Of a DNA stretch of 64,000 nt, positions 1 to 8,520 are shown piece by piece (within the stretch, counting starts at the first letter, position 1; each line of letters starts with the position of its first letter). The stretch spans positions 1 through 64,000 of the forward strand of contig JAJDTR010000153.1 of the NCBI GenBank assembly GCA_022827055.1. The letters run 5' to 3'. The notes under the pieces are model-generated. The model saw nothing but the letters and a program-made list of their open reading frames with translations. It was not told where the DNA came from and searched no databases. The DNA comes from Candidatus Poribacteria bacterium (GTDB taxonomy: Bacteria > Poribacteria > WGA-4E > JAJDTR01). The position numbers and the translations under genes are program-made.

Positions 1-131
1 GTGAAGTCGCAGATCGGATCCTTTTCTTCGACGAAGGAATGATTGTAGAGGAAGCACCCCCTGCGGAGTTCTTTGATAACCCAAAGCACGAACGTACAAA
101 ACTCTTCATCTCACAGACATTGCAACATTAG
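1..131 (+). CDS. Amino-acid-type ABC transporter ATP-binding protein (3' end only)
   Basis: Only the last 43 codons are inside the window; the frame starts at base 3 and stops with TAG at 129-131. The fragment reads EVADRILFFDEG, then MIVEEAPPAEFFDNP, and ends KLFISQTLQH. This is the typical tail of GlnQ/HisP-like polar amino-acid ABC ATPases: a residue after the H-loop, a D-G turn, then ExxxPxxFFxxPxxxRT/KxFLxxxL. The Walker motifs lie upstream of the window. The protein would drive import of a polar amino acid together with membrane partners that should be encoded to the left. Family assignment is good; the substrate cannot be told from this piece. Confidence 0.8.
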   Translation, partial: EVADRILFFDEGMIVEEAPPAEFFDNPKHERTKLFISQTLQH

Positions 132-164
132 CGTTTAGCCCAAGAGTCACAGTTGCGATATAGT

Positions 165-449
165 TTTGAATGGCATATTGAGAAAGAAAAGCAAAACAAG
201 TGAAGTCACAGGATCTCTTTTGTACAAGTAACAACTGTTTTTCAAGATGCAAATCAAATTACCACTTTTGACGAAGCTCACAGTGATACTGAAAATCGTT
301 GAATAACTTTAGGTTTCGACAGAAACGGTATTTTATCTGTTGTTATACACACTATTGATGAAACTGAACACTACATGAATATCCGTATCATTTCGGCTCG
401 TAAAGCGACTTGAGCCGAAACTAAATAATATGAGGAATTTAACCAATGA
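165..449 (+). pseudogene. BrnT-family toxin, degraded by in-frame stop codons
   Basis: Reading one unbroken frame from 165 gives FEWHIEKEKQNK, then SHRISFVQVTTVFQDA, ITLGFDRNGILSVVIHT and IRIISARKAT. These match the conserved order of BrnT ribonuclease toxins (FEWDxxKxxxNxxKHGxSF, then a RWxTxGxxxxG strand, then RIISARKAT...YE). Stop codons interrupt it at 201-203 (TGA), 300-302 (TGA, where the family has Trp), 411-413 (TGA) and 426-428 (TAA, where the family has Gln). No frameshift is needed, so the copy looks inactivated by point mutation. The antitoxin remnant begins at 446 with an ATGA overlap, as in intact brnTA operons. Confidence 0.75.
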
Positions 450-562
450 AAGCAGAATATGATTTTTCAAAAGGAAATCGCGGTAAGTTCTATAGGAAAG
501 ATGCCGTTTTGCGACGGAGACACCTCCAATACTGGACGAAATCCCTTAACTTAGTCCCATAG
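446..562 (+). pseudogene. Antitoxin partner of the BrnT remnant, truncated
   Basis: The ATG overlaps the end of the toxin frame. The first twenty or so residues (MKAEYDFSKGNRGKFYRKDA) look like the start of the short antitoxins paired with BrnT toxins, which normally run about 60-90 residues and carry a ribbon-helix-helix or similar domain. Here resemblance stops after codon 20 and a TAG follows at 560-562, giving 38 residues. The 3' part seems to have been replaced by unrelated intergenic repeat sequence (CTTAACTTAGTCCCATAG at 545-562 has a close relative at 758-775). Probably non-functional. Confidence 0.6.
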
Positions 563-595
563 GATGGGGAGGAAATCTCTATCATCCCCCGCACG

Positions 596-628
596 GTAGG
601 TGCGGTTTCCAACCGCACCGGCACCTAC
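596..628. repeat. Palindromic hairpin repeat
   Basis: GGTGCGGTT (599-607), loop TCC, AACCGCACC (611-619) forms a perfect 9-bp stem. An overlapping alternative pairing joins GTAGGTGC (596-603) with GCACCTAC (621-628). No T-tract follows, so it is not a standard terminator. The look is of a small REP-like palindromic element inserted in decayed intergenic DNA. Confidence 0.6.
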
Positions 629-1005
629 GGAAACCAGCGCCATGAGTCATCTTTTGTGGCGCACCCATCAGTGAATGAACTGGTATTCCCTCGCTCACCT
701 CTACATGGAGATTAACAGTTCAAGACATTGAAGTAGCGTGACTTGCACCCTAAAACGCTTAACTTGATCCCTATGCCCTCCTTAAACCGAATACCCTCAA
801 GAAATTCAAAACATGACTCTGTGTAGGAAACCGTCCCATAATCTCTACTAAACTGATGATTTGACACGCCCAAATATGATTTTTACTTCCAAGTTGTGTG
901 CAAAAATACGGTTTTCGGGATAAGGTCCTGGCAAAGCAACAACTACAAATTACACGAGTTATCGCCCGGCAAAAAACCCAGATTGGACATGTGTGTAAGT
1001 TACCC
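629..1005. other. Gene-poor stretch, no supported feature
   Basis: This stretch follows the decayed toxin-antitoxin pair and precedes the 3' end of the sigma-factor gene. Short open frames occur but have no Shine-Dalgarno, no recognisable protein pattern and no conserved neighbour. The only structure noticed is CTTAACTTGATCCCTATG (758-775), a near repeat of 545-562, which may bound a remnant of a small mobile element. Confidence 0.4.
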
Positions 1006-2163
1006 TTAATCGCCACTAGCGTTACGCTGGTTAATAGCTTCCCTTGTCATTCCGATCAGCGTAATTGCCCAATTCATGCCTTGGCCAAGTATTAACAGCT
1101 CTTCGCCCTTCCATGCCACGAAACACCAATCCAGGAACGCTTTAAGCGCTGCAACCAATTCCTCATCCGAAAGGTTGCATTCTCTCTTTAATTCTTCTCG
1201 AGTAGCATTTTCGTTGCCTTGTCGAAAAAAAAGGTATTTACAAATCCGAATAGTGTGCGGATTGGTGAAGGCATCTGCAAAGGAAGCCACATTTCCATCA
1301 CTAACTTCAGAAGAGTCGAAATACTCTTCCTGTTTCATCGTGTGGATACTATATGCCAAGTGTTCAAGCGAATCAGCACTTCCCCAACAGCCCATGAAAC
1401 CCCATCGAATCATCTGTTCATCGCCCAACGGTAATTTGCGAAATTCATTAATCGCCTGTGCGATGGAATCTCCCCGATCTAGGCGTTTTAATAGTTGGCG
1501 AATTGTCGCTAACTCTTCGCGAACTGAAATGATGTCCTGCGTAACTTGCTCGCCAAATTTGCGGCTGATTTCTATCCTGCTGTCGATTTGTCCTGTGCTC
1601 ATGAGTAATACCTCCTCTTTTAATCGTCTTCTAGCGCGATGTAACATACTTTTAACAGCAGCCTCCGATTTGGAAAAGTAGGCTGCAATCTCTTTGTAGG
1701 AGCGATCATCGTAATAGAACATCCTGATGATATCGCGATGTGATGGAGAAAGCGCATTGATTGCCCGTCGTAATAAATCTTCCTGCTCTTGTCGTTCGAG
1801 CAAATCGTGAGGCGTTGGTTCGTCGTAGCGGTTATACCGCTCATACAACTCGCCATCCCCGGAGATGTTGGCGATTTCGTCCAAACGTACAGTGGCTTTG
1901 CGCCGTCTAAGCCAAGAAACTGCGGTGTTGACCACGATCCGACGCAACCACGCGCCGAATTTTCCAGCCTGCCGCAATGTATCAAGTCTGAAATACGCTT
2001 CAACGAACGCCTCCTGAGCGATCTCTTCGGCTTCAGATATATTCCCGATCTGACGAAATGCCCACTGCTCCGCCAATAACTGGTAACTATCCACCAACTT
2101 GCGATAATCATCGAGGTTGCCAGCTAATACAGATTCTACCAAACGGGCATCGAAATTCTTCAT
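1006..2163 (-). CDS. ECF-type RNA polymerase sigma factor with long C-terminal extension
   Basis: 385 residues. Residues 10-85 match sigma region 2 (AEEIAQEAFVEAYFRL, then FGAWLRRIVVNTAVSWLRR) and residues 130-185 match region 4 (LSPSHRDIIRMFYYDD, YKEIAAYF, KSMLHRARRRLKEE). A normal ECF factor would end near 185. Here about 200 more residues follow: a charged helical stretch (190-250), then a segment at about 300-375 that reads like a winged helix (NPHTIRICKYLFF, LSDEELVAALKAFLDW). Extra C-terminal domains in ECF factors usually control activity, so this may be a self-contained sensor-regulator. No anti-sigma gene is adjacent. Signal and targets are unknown. The ATG at 2163 has only a weak Shine-Dalgarno. 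Confidence 0.85.
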   Translation of the reverse strand: MKNFDARLVESVLAGNLDDYRKLVDSYQLLAEQWAFRQIGNISEAEEIAQEAFVEAYFRLDTLRQAGKFGAWLRRIVVNTAVSWLRRRKATVRLDEIANISGDGELYERYNRYDEPTPHDLLERQEQEDLLRRAINALSPSHRDIIRMFYYDDRSYKEIAAYFSKSEAAVKSMLHRARRRLKEEVLLMSTGQIDSRIEISRKFGEQVTQDIISVREELATIRQLLKRLDRGDSIAQAINEFRKLPLGDEQMIRWGFMGCWGSADSLEHLAYSIHTMKQEEYFDSSEVSDGNVASFADAFTNPHTIRICKYLFFRQGNENATREELKRECNLSDEELVAALKAFLDWCFVAWKGEELLILGQGMNWAITLIGMTREAINQRNASGD

Positions 2164-2314
2164 GCTATCGGTTCCTTGTGCCTAGGTTACACTGTATTGT
2201 CGCACAGGACCTCAATATGTTTCTCACATTTTTACACATGTGCAGCGATTTTCTTCTCTTTACAAACGCCACTCCGACTGATTTCAATCTAAGCTTCTGT
2301 ACGATAGTATTCAC

Positions 2315-2368
2315 TCTCAAAAAAATAAGGCGTTTGTTTGGGAACATTGCACTCCCGAACAAACGCCT
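2315..2368 (-). terminator. Rho-independent terminator of leuCD
   Basis: AGGCGTTTGTTTGGGA (2328-2343) pairs with TCCCGAACAAACGCCT (2353-2368) with a single G-T wobble. On the minus strand the stem is followed by TTATTTTTTT. It lies 42 bp beyond the leuD stop and separates leuCD from the sigma-factor gene. Confidence 0.9.
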
Positions 2369-2409
2369 CCATTTGTCGTTACAATCCTTGATTGTCCGTT
2401 CAGTACCCT

Positions 2410-3000
2410 TCAAATCCCTCTTCTGCTCTCATACGCCGAAATATCCGCTTCGAACTGTAGCGTCCAACCGATTTCATCCAATCCATTCAATAGACACTGC
2501 TTCTGAAACTCACCAATGTCGAATGCGTGAAGGGTCCCATTGGGCCGGGTCACAGTCTGTGATTCCAAGTCGATAGTCAGCGCGTAACCTTCTTGAGCCT
2601 CAATCTGTGCGATAATGTCCGCAACAATATCCGCCGGCAGGGTAACGGGTAGAAGCCCATTCTTAAAGGAATTCCCGCGGAAAATATCTGCAAATGACGA
2701 AGCAACAATCGCTTTGAATCCGTACTGCTGCAATGCCCACGGTGCATGCTCCCGAGAGCTACCACAACCGAAATTAGCTCCTGCGACGAGGATGCTCGCC
2801 GACTGATAACGCGGAGCATTCAGCACGAACTCCGGATCGGGAGCCCCGCTGTCAAGGAATCGCCAATCGTAAAAGAGGTAATTCTCAAAACCGGTTCTCT
2901 CAATGCCTTTGAGAAATTGTTTTGGAATAATCTGATCAGTGTCTACGTTAATCCGATTCAGTGGTGCAGCAATGCCCGTGTGTTTCTTGAACGCTTCCAT
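2410..3000 (-). CDS. leuD: 3-isopropylmalate dehydratase small subunit
   Basis: 196 residues, the usual LeuD length. LeuCD isomerises 2-isopropylmalate to 3-isopropylmalate in leucine synthesis in the cytoplasm. The family pattern is clear: [14 protein letters not shown] near the N terminus, then [17 protein letters not shown], the substrate-binding loop, then [14 protein letters not shown] start at the ATG at 3000 (MEAFKKHTG), which has GAGGGG ten bases upstream. The frame stays open further upstream, but those extra residues belong to the leuC-leuD intergenic segment and have no family counterpart. It lies 55 bp after leuC and is followed by a strong terminator. Confidence 0.95.
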   Translation of the reverse strand: MEAFKKHTGIAAPLNRINVDTDQIIPKQFLKGIERTGFENYLFYDWRFLDSGAPDPEFVLNAPRYQSASILVAGANFGCGSSREHAPWALQQYGFKAIVASSFADIFRGNSFKNGLLPVTLPADIVADIIAQIEAQEGYALTIDLESQTVTRPNGTLHAFDIGEFQKQCLLNGLDEIGWTLQFEADISAYESRRGI

Positions 3001-3055
3001 ACTAGCTTTTCCCCTCAATTTCTTTGGTGTGAAGTATTCACCACATGTCAAATCT

Positions 3056-4465
3056 TTAGTTTGATTCCCATTCTCGAACGTCAACAAAGTGCCCGGCAAT
3101 CGCTGCTGCTGCCGCCATCTGTGGACTGACGAGATGTGTACGTCCGCCTTTACCTTGTCTGCCCTCAAAATTTCGATTAGAAGTACTGGCACACCGCTGT
3201 TGTGGCATAAGGATATCCGGATTCATCCCCAAGCACATGCTACAGCCTGCCTCGCGCCACTCAAATCCGGCCGCGCGAAAGATTTCGTCTAACCCTTCAG
3301 CCTCTGCTTGTCGCTTGACACTTGCAGAACCGGGCACAACAAGGGCATTTACCGTTTCGGCAACCTTGCGCCCCTTTGCAATATCCGCGGCTGCACGAAG
3401 ATCGCTGATTCGGGAGTTCGTGCAACTTCCGATGAAAACCTTATCAATATCAACATCGGTAATCTTGGTTCCCGGAGTGAGTCCCATGTATGCCAGTGCA
3501 CCCTCTGTTGCCCTTTTGGCATCGTCGGTCGTTATCTCCTCTGGATTGGGTATGACGTCCGTTACATCTGCACCCATGGCGGGATTCGTACCCCACGTTA
3601 CCTGCGGAGCCAGCGATTGAGCGTCAATGTGGAGCGACTTATCGTACGCCGCGCCTTCATCCGTCGGTAACTCTCGCCATATCTCCACAGCTTTGTCAAA
3701 ATCCTGTCCTTGCGGGCTAAATTGACGATTTGCCAAATACTCATAGGTCTCGTCATCCGGGGCGATTAGCCCCGCTCGCGCCCCCGCTTCGATGGACATA
3801 TTGCAAACGGTCATCCGTTCCTCAATACTTAAACCTGATATTGTCGAGCCGGTGTATTCAATCACCGTGCCGGTACCGCCATCAGTGCCGATTCGACGGA
3901 TAATGGATAGTATAATATCCTTGGCCGTGACACCGCTCGGTAGTTTGCCATCAACTCGAATCTCGAAAGTCTCCGGTTTGTCGTACAAGAGACACTGAGT
4001 AGCAAGAACATGCTCAACTTCGCTCGTACCGATTCCGAGTGCAAAAGCGCCCAAAGCGCCGTGCGTTGAAGTATGACTGTCGCCGCAACATATTGTTTTT
4101 CCGGGTTGGGTGATACCAAGCTCAGGCCCTATAACATGAACGATTCCCTGTTCGGGACTATCAATATCGTACAAAGTAATGTCAAACTCTTCACAGTTCT
4201 TCGCCAGCGTCTCCATCTGTTTTACTGCTATTTGATCTTTAATGGGAAGAGATCTATCCGTTGTCGGGACGTTATGATCCATCGTTGCGAACGTGAATTC
4301 CGGATGACGTACCGCTCGTCCCGCGAGCCGCAGTCCTTCAAATGCCTGCGGTGTAGTGACCTCATGAATGAGGTGTGTGTCGATATAGAGCACAGTTGCC
4401 TCATTCGGCATCGCCCGGACAACGTGATCTTTCCATATTTTTTCAAACATCGTCTTTGGTTCCAT
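3056..4465 (-). CDS. leuC: 3-isopropylmalate dehydratase large subunit
   Basis: 469 residues, full length. This aconitase-family subunit carries the [4Fe-4S] cluster: the cysteines are in [16 protein letters not shown] and [12 protein letters not shown]. The substrate motifs [32 protein letters not shown] are present as one segment (residues about 130-160). The start MEPKTMFEK has AGGAG seven bases upstream of the ATG. It is the first gene of a leuCD pair reading leftwards. No leuA or leuB is in the window, so the leucine genes are dispersed. Nothing unusual was seen in the protein. Confidence 0.96.
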   Translation of the reverse strand: MEPKTMFEKIWKDHVVRAMPNEATVLYIDTHLIHEVTTPQAFEGLRLAGRAVRHPEFTFATMDHNVPTTDRSLPIKDQIAVKQMETLAKNCEEFDITLYDIDSPEQGIVHVIGPELGITQPGKTICCGDSHTSTHGALGAFALGIGTSEVEHVLATQCLLYDKPETFEIRVDGKLPSGVTAKDIILSIIRRIGTDGGTGTVIEYTGSTISGLSIEERMTVCNMSIEAGARAGLIAPDDETYEYLANRQFSPQGQDFDKAVEIWRELPTDEGAAYDKSLHIDAQSLAPQVTWGTNPAMGADVTDVIPNPEEITTDDAKRATEGALAYMGLTPGTKITDVDIDKVFIGSCTNSRISDLRAAADIAKGRKVAETVNALVVPGSASVKRQAEAEGLDEIFRAAGFEWREAGCSMCLGMNPDILMPQQRCASTSNRNFEGRQGKGGRTHLVSPQMAAAAAIAGHFVDVREWESN

Positions 4466-4723
4466 ATCTTGTCTCCTACGATCTTTGTGGTTTGTTGACC
4501 ATCAAGTATACCCGATTTCCTGTTTACTGTCCACTTCTGTGTTTCCTCGCGGGTGTTTAGACGAAGTTAGCTCTAGCGCGAGATATGGTATGAATTCCAA
4601 AAGTGGGATTTGAAGAAAGGCGGACTCGTCTCGGTCAGGAATTTGCACTACGAATGCGGGGCGGGGTAGTTCGTGCGGAATGAGTGAAAAAGCCAAGAAC
4701 AGCATTCGCTTGAATGCTTTTAT

Positions 4724-5887
4724 TCAATTTTGAGCAGTACGGGTCAATTCAACTTTTATTGCGGCAATTGATTGGCTTAGCAAGAAATCCTCGTCCAGTA
4801 GCGATTCGATGCGTTGGACGCTATGGACAACCGTAGTGTGATGGCTATGTCCAAATCCTTGGCTTATCTGTTTTTGAGAGAGGGTTGTTAACTGACGTGC
4901 AAGATACATTGCTATCTGCCGAGGGAGCACATACCGCTTTGCTCGTCTCCTCGAACACAATTCCGACAAAGTAATATGAAAATAGCGTGAAACTGCCTCT
5001 TGAATCTTTTCGAGGCTTACGTGGTGCGGTGAGTCTGAAATCACGTGGCCGCCTTCAATTACACGGCGGGCTACTTCCACGTTAAGGTCGGAACCGAGCC
5101 GTGCCTCGGCCATTAGGCGGTTCAGACAACCTTCAAGTTGACGGACATGTCCAGTCAGGTGTTTTGCAATGTAGCGTATCACTTGTGGAGGTGCAGGTCC
5201 CCAGTTCCGCTCCTTCAACTTCTGTTTGAGGATAGAAACGCGCAAATCGAATTCGGGCGGGAGAATCTCGACATAGGCGCCGTCGTCAGAATCATTGGCA
5301 ACAACCAAGTATGATGTCAAAAAATCGGGAGGGCGATCACAAGTGCAAACTAACTTACAATTCTGCGATGTCAGATGACTTAGCAAATCGACAAATTCCT
5401 CCTGAACCCTTTGTTCGTGAGACAGAAAGTGAAGATCGTCAATTAATAGGAGGTCAAGATTGTAATACCGCCGCCGTAATGCAGAATATTTGTGCGGGTG
5501 ATGTATCGATTGGATACACTCGCGCACAAATCTCTCGGATGGCACACAAAATACCGTCTTATGCGGATGCTTCTCGCGGAATTGATTTCCGATGGCGTGT
5601 AAAAGATGCGTTTTTCCGAGTCCCACCCCGCCAAAAACAAGAACCGGTCCCTCCAAATCGCCGATCTCGTTAATGGTATCCATCGCCATTTGATATGCGG
5701 TCCGATTGCTCTCGCCAACAACAAATCGCTTTAAAGTTAGGGCGGGATTTAATCCTGAACTTGACACCGCGCGCGTTGTCGAGGCCGCAACGCCGGTAGA
5801 CAGCTGAACTGATTGAGATTTTCGGGAATCTACATTAGGCTCCGGCTGGGAGGAAACTTCACTACTATCCACATCCGAGTGATTCAT
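4724..5887 (-). CDS. dnaA: DnaA-family replication initiator-like ATPase, atypical
   Basis: 387 residues against about 440-470 for standard DnaA. AAA+ motifs: Walker A GGVGLGKTHL (86-95), Walker B LLLIDDLHFL (146-155), sensor 1 CTCDRPP (181-187), sensor 2 VRQLEGCLNRL (248-258). Domain IV carries RQIAMYLARQLT (323-334) and a DNA-binding signature HSHHTTVVHSVQRI (347-360). Two departures stand out. The N terminus is a Ser-rich, probably disordered tail of about 48 residues instead of domain I. The box VII segment that normally reads RLxSRFxWGL and supplies the arginine finger is replaced by VVANDSDDGAYVEI (194-207). No clear DnaA boxes flank it. It may be this lineage's initiator or a paralogue with a regulatory role. 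Confidence 0.85.
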   Translation of the reverse strand: MNHSDVDSSEVSSQPEPNVDSRKSQSVQLSTGVAASTTRAVSSSGLNPALTLKRFVVGESNRTAYQMAMDTINEIGDLEGPVLVFGGVGLGKTHLLHAIGNQFREKHPHKTVFCVPSERFVRECIQSIHHPHKYSALRRRYYNLDLLLIDDLHFLSHEQRVQEEFVDLLSHLTSQNCKLVCTCDRPPDFLTSYLVVANDSDDGAYVEILPPEFDLRVSILKQKLKERNWGPAPPQVIRYIAKHLTGHVRQLEGCLNRLMAEARLGSDLNVEVARRVIEGGHVISDSPHHVSLEKIQEAVSRYFHITLSELCSRRRAKRYVLPRQIAMYLARQLTTLSQKQISQGFGHSHHTTVVHSVQRIESLLDEDFLLSQSIAAIKVELTRTAQN

Positions 5888-6213
5888 ACTTGCTTTCCTT
5901 AAAAATCGGGGTTATATCCGCTAACGGGGTTTCCTCGCTGATGAGTTTTTCATTTGGGGAATGGGAACCCTAGTGTATCAAAACACCGGAGTTTGATCAA
6001 GCCTTTTTTTGATACTTCGGAACAAATTTCGAGCAGCACGAAGCAAACGATCCGGTCCGAGATTTCATCCACTAGGAGGAACCTTTACGCCTTACAATAG
6101 GTCATTGACACAATTAAACCTTGCCGTTATACTTATGTCCCGAAACTGGGTCAAGCGCAATGACAAACCGCGGGATTCAATTCTTTTCGTTACAATGACA
6201 GAAAGGCTCTTCC
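5888..6213. other. Intergenic region between divergent genes
   Basis: This is the divergent spacer between the DnaA-like gene and a lipoprotein gene. I looked for clusters of TTATCCACA-like DnaA boxes and AT-rich 13-mers that would mark an origin and found neither. One open frame (6009-6221) has no Shine-Dalgarno and no protein pattern, so it is not called. Confidence 0.4.
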
Positions 6214-6621
6214 GTGAATAAGCCGCAAACAATTGGATTATGTCTCTTTATCTTTATTTCGGCGTGCTCGGATCGAAACACGCCCGAGAACGTTGCTGGA
6301 GACTTTATTCACAACTACTATCAGCGCGCTGATCAAGAAGCGGCATTTCGACTGAGTGACTCGCTCGCCGCGGAGAAACTGAAGGACGAAATTGCACTGG
6401 TGCGGGGTGCACGCCGTCAGGGGGAACTTCCGTCCGAGATGCCCGAAATCATCTTTGAAAAGTTGACTCAGAAAACCGACAGTGCAAGTAAGGTCTTTTT
6501 TAATTACCGATTGACAATCAAGAACACCGAATCATCAAGTCCGGTCCGAAATGTAATCATTATCACCGAATTAATTGATGGATTATGGAAAGTCACAAAT
6601 TTCGACGAATATACAGAATGA
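6214..6621 (+). CDS. Small predicted lipoprotein
   Basis: 135 residues. A short signal peptide (MNKPQTIGLCLFIFISAC) ends in a lipobox-like ISAC, so the protein should be lipid-anchored after Cys18. The mature part has alternating charged helices and strands with no enzyme motif; the helix-then-sheet layout recalls DUF4878/NTF2-like lipoproteins, but that is only a resemblance. The GTG start has a weak AAAGG nine bases upstream. The gene ends 58 bp before an alcohol dehydrogenase on the same strand and may share its transcript. Function unknown. Confidence 0.6.
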   Translation: MNKPQTIGLCLFIFISACSDRNTPENVAGDFIHNYYQRADQEAAFRLSDSLAAEKLKDEIALVRGARRQGELPSEMPEIIFEKLTQKTDSASKVFFNYRLTIKNTESSSPVRNVIIITELIDGLWKVTNFDEYTE

Positions 6622-6679
6622 TATTTTCGCCGCTGCGGTCTAAATTAACCGATGATCAAACCTTCAGGAGAATTGTGTA

Positions 6680-7792
6680 ATGAAAACCGGGATTGTTTCT
6701 GTTTTTACCCAACCTAACGTGCCTCTAGAATTCCGTGAGTATCCGGTTCCGGCCGTCGCGGAGGACGACCTTCTTGTGAAGATTAGCATGGCGAACATCT
6801 GCGGTTCCGATCTGCATATCTGGCGGGGTCACGGTTCCAAAATCCCGCGAGGTATTCCGCAAGTGCTAGGCCATGAAATGGTCGGAAATGTTGAACAATT
6901 GGGGAAAAACGTGAAGGTCGACAGCACCGGTGCACGACTAGAGGAAGGCGATCGCATCGCCTATTCATACTTCAAACCGTGCAATCAGTGCTGGATGTGT
7001 TTGTGCGGAAAACCGGGATGTCCGGAGCGTTATCGCGACTGGATTGGTATGTCGAGCGATCAGCCTCCGCATTTTCACGGCGCTTATGGGGACTACTACT
7101 ACATGAAGCCCGGACACTGGATTTTCAAAGTACCTGAGGATCTACCTGATGCTTTAGTGTCACCGGTAAACTGCGCCTTGGCACAAGTCATCTATGGACT
7201 GAACCAGATCGAAATTACGCTGGGTGATACCGTAGTGATTCAGGGAGCAGGGGGCCTCGGGCTATACGCGGTCGCAGTGGCAAAAGAAATGGGAGCAGGT
7301 CAAGTGGTTATTCTGGATCGTTTTCCGGCGCGCCTCGAACTCGCCCGCGAGTTTGGTGCCGACCATCTAATCAATGTCGACGAGCTATCTGTCGCAGATC
7401 GAGTAGCGTATGTACTCGATCATACACGAGGAACCGGCGCCGATGTAATTGCCGAATTTGTTGGTTCCCCCAAGGTGCTGTCGGAAGGTATCGAAATGCT
7501 AAGGTGGGGTGGACGCTATCTATGGATCGGAAACATAAATCTGGAGCAACCCACGCAAATCGATCCGGGTAATATAGTTCGCTGTAGCAAAGCCATTCAA
7601 GGGATTATTGTCTACGAGCCATGGGTTATCCGCCGTGCACTTGACTTCCTAAGTCGCACCAAACATAAGTATCCTTACCATAAGATTATTTCACACACCT
7701 TCCCCTTTGAGCAAATTAACGAAGCCTTTGAGTTTGCTAGCGAGGGTAGTGCGATACGAGTTGGATTGGAGTTTAATTCGACATCCAGTTAG
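6680..7792 (+). CDS. Zinc-dependent alcohol dehydrogenase (MDR family)
   Basis: 370 residues. The N-terminal GroES-like domain has the catalytic-zinc residues in NICGSDLHIWRG and VLGHEMVG. A structural-zinc lobe is seen in CNQCWMCLCGKPGC. The Rossmann domain starts at GAGGLGLYAVAVAKEMGA, followed by a cofactor-choosing acidic residue in VILDRF, favouring NAD(H). These proteins oxidise alcohols or polyols in the cytoplasm. The order of motifs and the CxxC-rich lobe also resemble the alcohol dehydrogenases found in phosphonate operons, but no phosphonate gene is adjacent, so the substrate is left open. AGGAG lies ten bases before the ATG. Confidence 0.9.
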   Translation: MKTGIVSVFTQPNVPLEFREYPVPAVAEDDLLVKISMANICGSDLHIWRGHGSKIPRGIPQVLGHEMVGNVEQLGKNVKVDSTGARLEEGDRIAYSYFKPCNQCWMCLCGKPGCPERYRDWIGMSSDQPPHFHGAYGDYYYMKPGHWIFKVPEDLPDALVSPVNCALAQVIYGLNQIEITLGDTVVIQGAGGLGLYAVAVAKEMGAGQVVILDRFPARLELAREFGADHLINVDELSVADRVAYVLDHTRGTGADVIAEFVGSPKVLSEGIEMLRWGGRYLWIGNINLEQPTQIDPGNIVRCSKAIQGIIVYEPWVIRRALDFLSRTKHKYPYHKIISHTFPFEQINEAFEFASEGSAIRVGLEFNSTSS

Positions 7793-8113
7793 CGAAGAAA
7801 ACTCCATTGAATTCCCTGAGTCCCGAATAGCCGTAACCTCGGTCAGGTAAACTCCACTAATTGTCTGGTTTCATTGTCCGCAGTGCGCCCGAAAGAATTT
7901 TTGGCCTCCCAAAAAAACCTGTCGTCTTATGTTATGAATCCCTCCAAAAATATCCCAATCGATTCTAGTTCCACCTAATTTCGCAAACTGTTTTAGATGT
8001 CAGGGCTTTCGTTTGTGGACCGGTATGCATCAGACAAAGAGCACTTCAATAATTAACTCATCCGCATAGCTAGAAAATTTGTCGAATTTGAATTATCTCT
8101 GCGCAATCATGAT

Positions 8114-8247
8114 TAAGAGCCTGTTTGAAAAGTAGGCAGCAAAGCCAGTTTTGGTCATTTGAGGGTCAAAATCATCGGATTTTCAAGACTTTTACCCCAA
8201 AATAGCCTTTCTCTAAGGCGATTTCGGACTTTTCAAACAGGTTCTAA
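8114..8247. mobile_element. MITE with terminal inverted repeats and TA target duplication
   Basis: AGAGCCTGTTTGAAAAGT at the left end (8116-8133) is matched by ACTTTTCAAACAGGTTCT at the right end (8228-8245), 17 of 18 paired. A TA dinucleotide flanks each end (8114-8115 and 8245-8246). The interior of about 95 bp has no coding capacity. TIRs plus a TA duplication are typical of elements moved by IS630/Tc1-type transposases supplied in trans. None is in the window. It lies in the long spacer between the alcohol dehydrogenase and the phosphatase. Confidence 0.75.
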
Positions 8248-8395
8248 AGCTTTAACCATCGCATAAATACCTTACTCACCCGAGTTTCGCGTAGCCTCGG
8301 TTGCCGTTAACCTGCAGCGGTCACCTTGCCATCGTGCGGTGCCTGCTGGACGTACGGAATATCTGTAACAAGTAGGTTTGATTAGGGCGTCTACT

Positions 8396-8424
8396 TTTAC
8401 CGATTCCAAGCCGGCACGTATAAT
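8396..8424 (+). promoter_or_regulatory. Sigma-70-type promoter before the PhoX-like gene
   Basis: TTTACC (8396-8401), a 17-bp spacer, and a perfect TATAAT (8419-8424). Transcription would start near 8431, giving a leader of about 90 nt. A lone CTGTAAC at 8363-8369 resembles one Pho half-site, but no partner half-sites or matching -10 were found with it. Confidence 0.55.
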
Positions 8425-8520
8425 GCCGTTTACCGAATGCTAGTTCTAAAGTAGGATCTTATGTGAAACACGGATTGAGCCGGAAATCCTCTGTGGTTTT
8501 CTGCACTAGGGAAGAATCTA

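Noticed and set aside
201-428. Possible stop-codon recoding (UGA read as an amino acid) in the BrnT-like frame
   Set aside because: One of the four stops is TAA, and the many long genes in the window use TGA as a normal terminator, so decay is simpler.
1076-1681. 201-codon open frame on the plus strand
   Set aside because: It lies wholly inside the sigma-factor gene on the other strand and has no recognisable protein pattern or ribosome site.
5888-6213. Replication origin beside the DnaA-like gene
   Set aside because: No cluster of TTATCCACA-type boxes and no AT-rich 13-mer array was found.
8352-8385. Pho box before the PhoX-like gene
   Set aside because: Only one half-site (CTGTAAC) is present; the positions 11 bp upstream and the expected -10 do not match.
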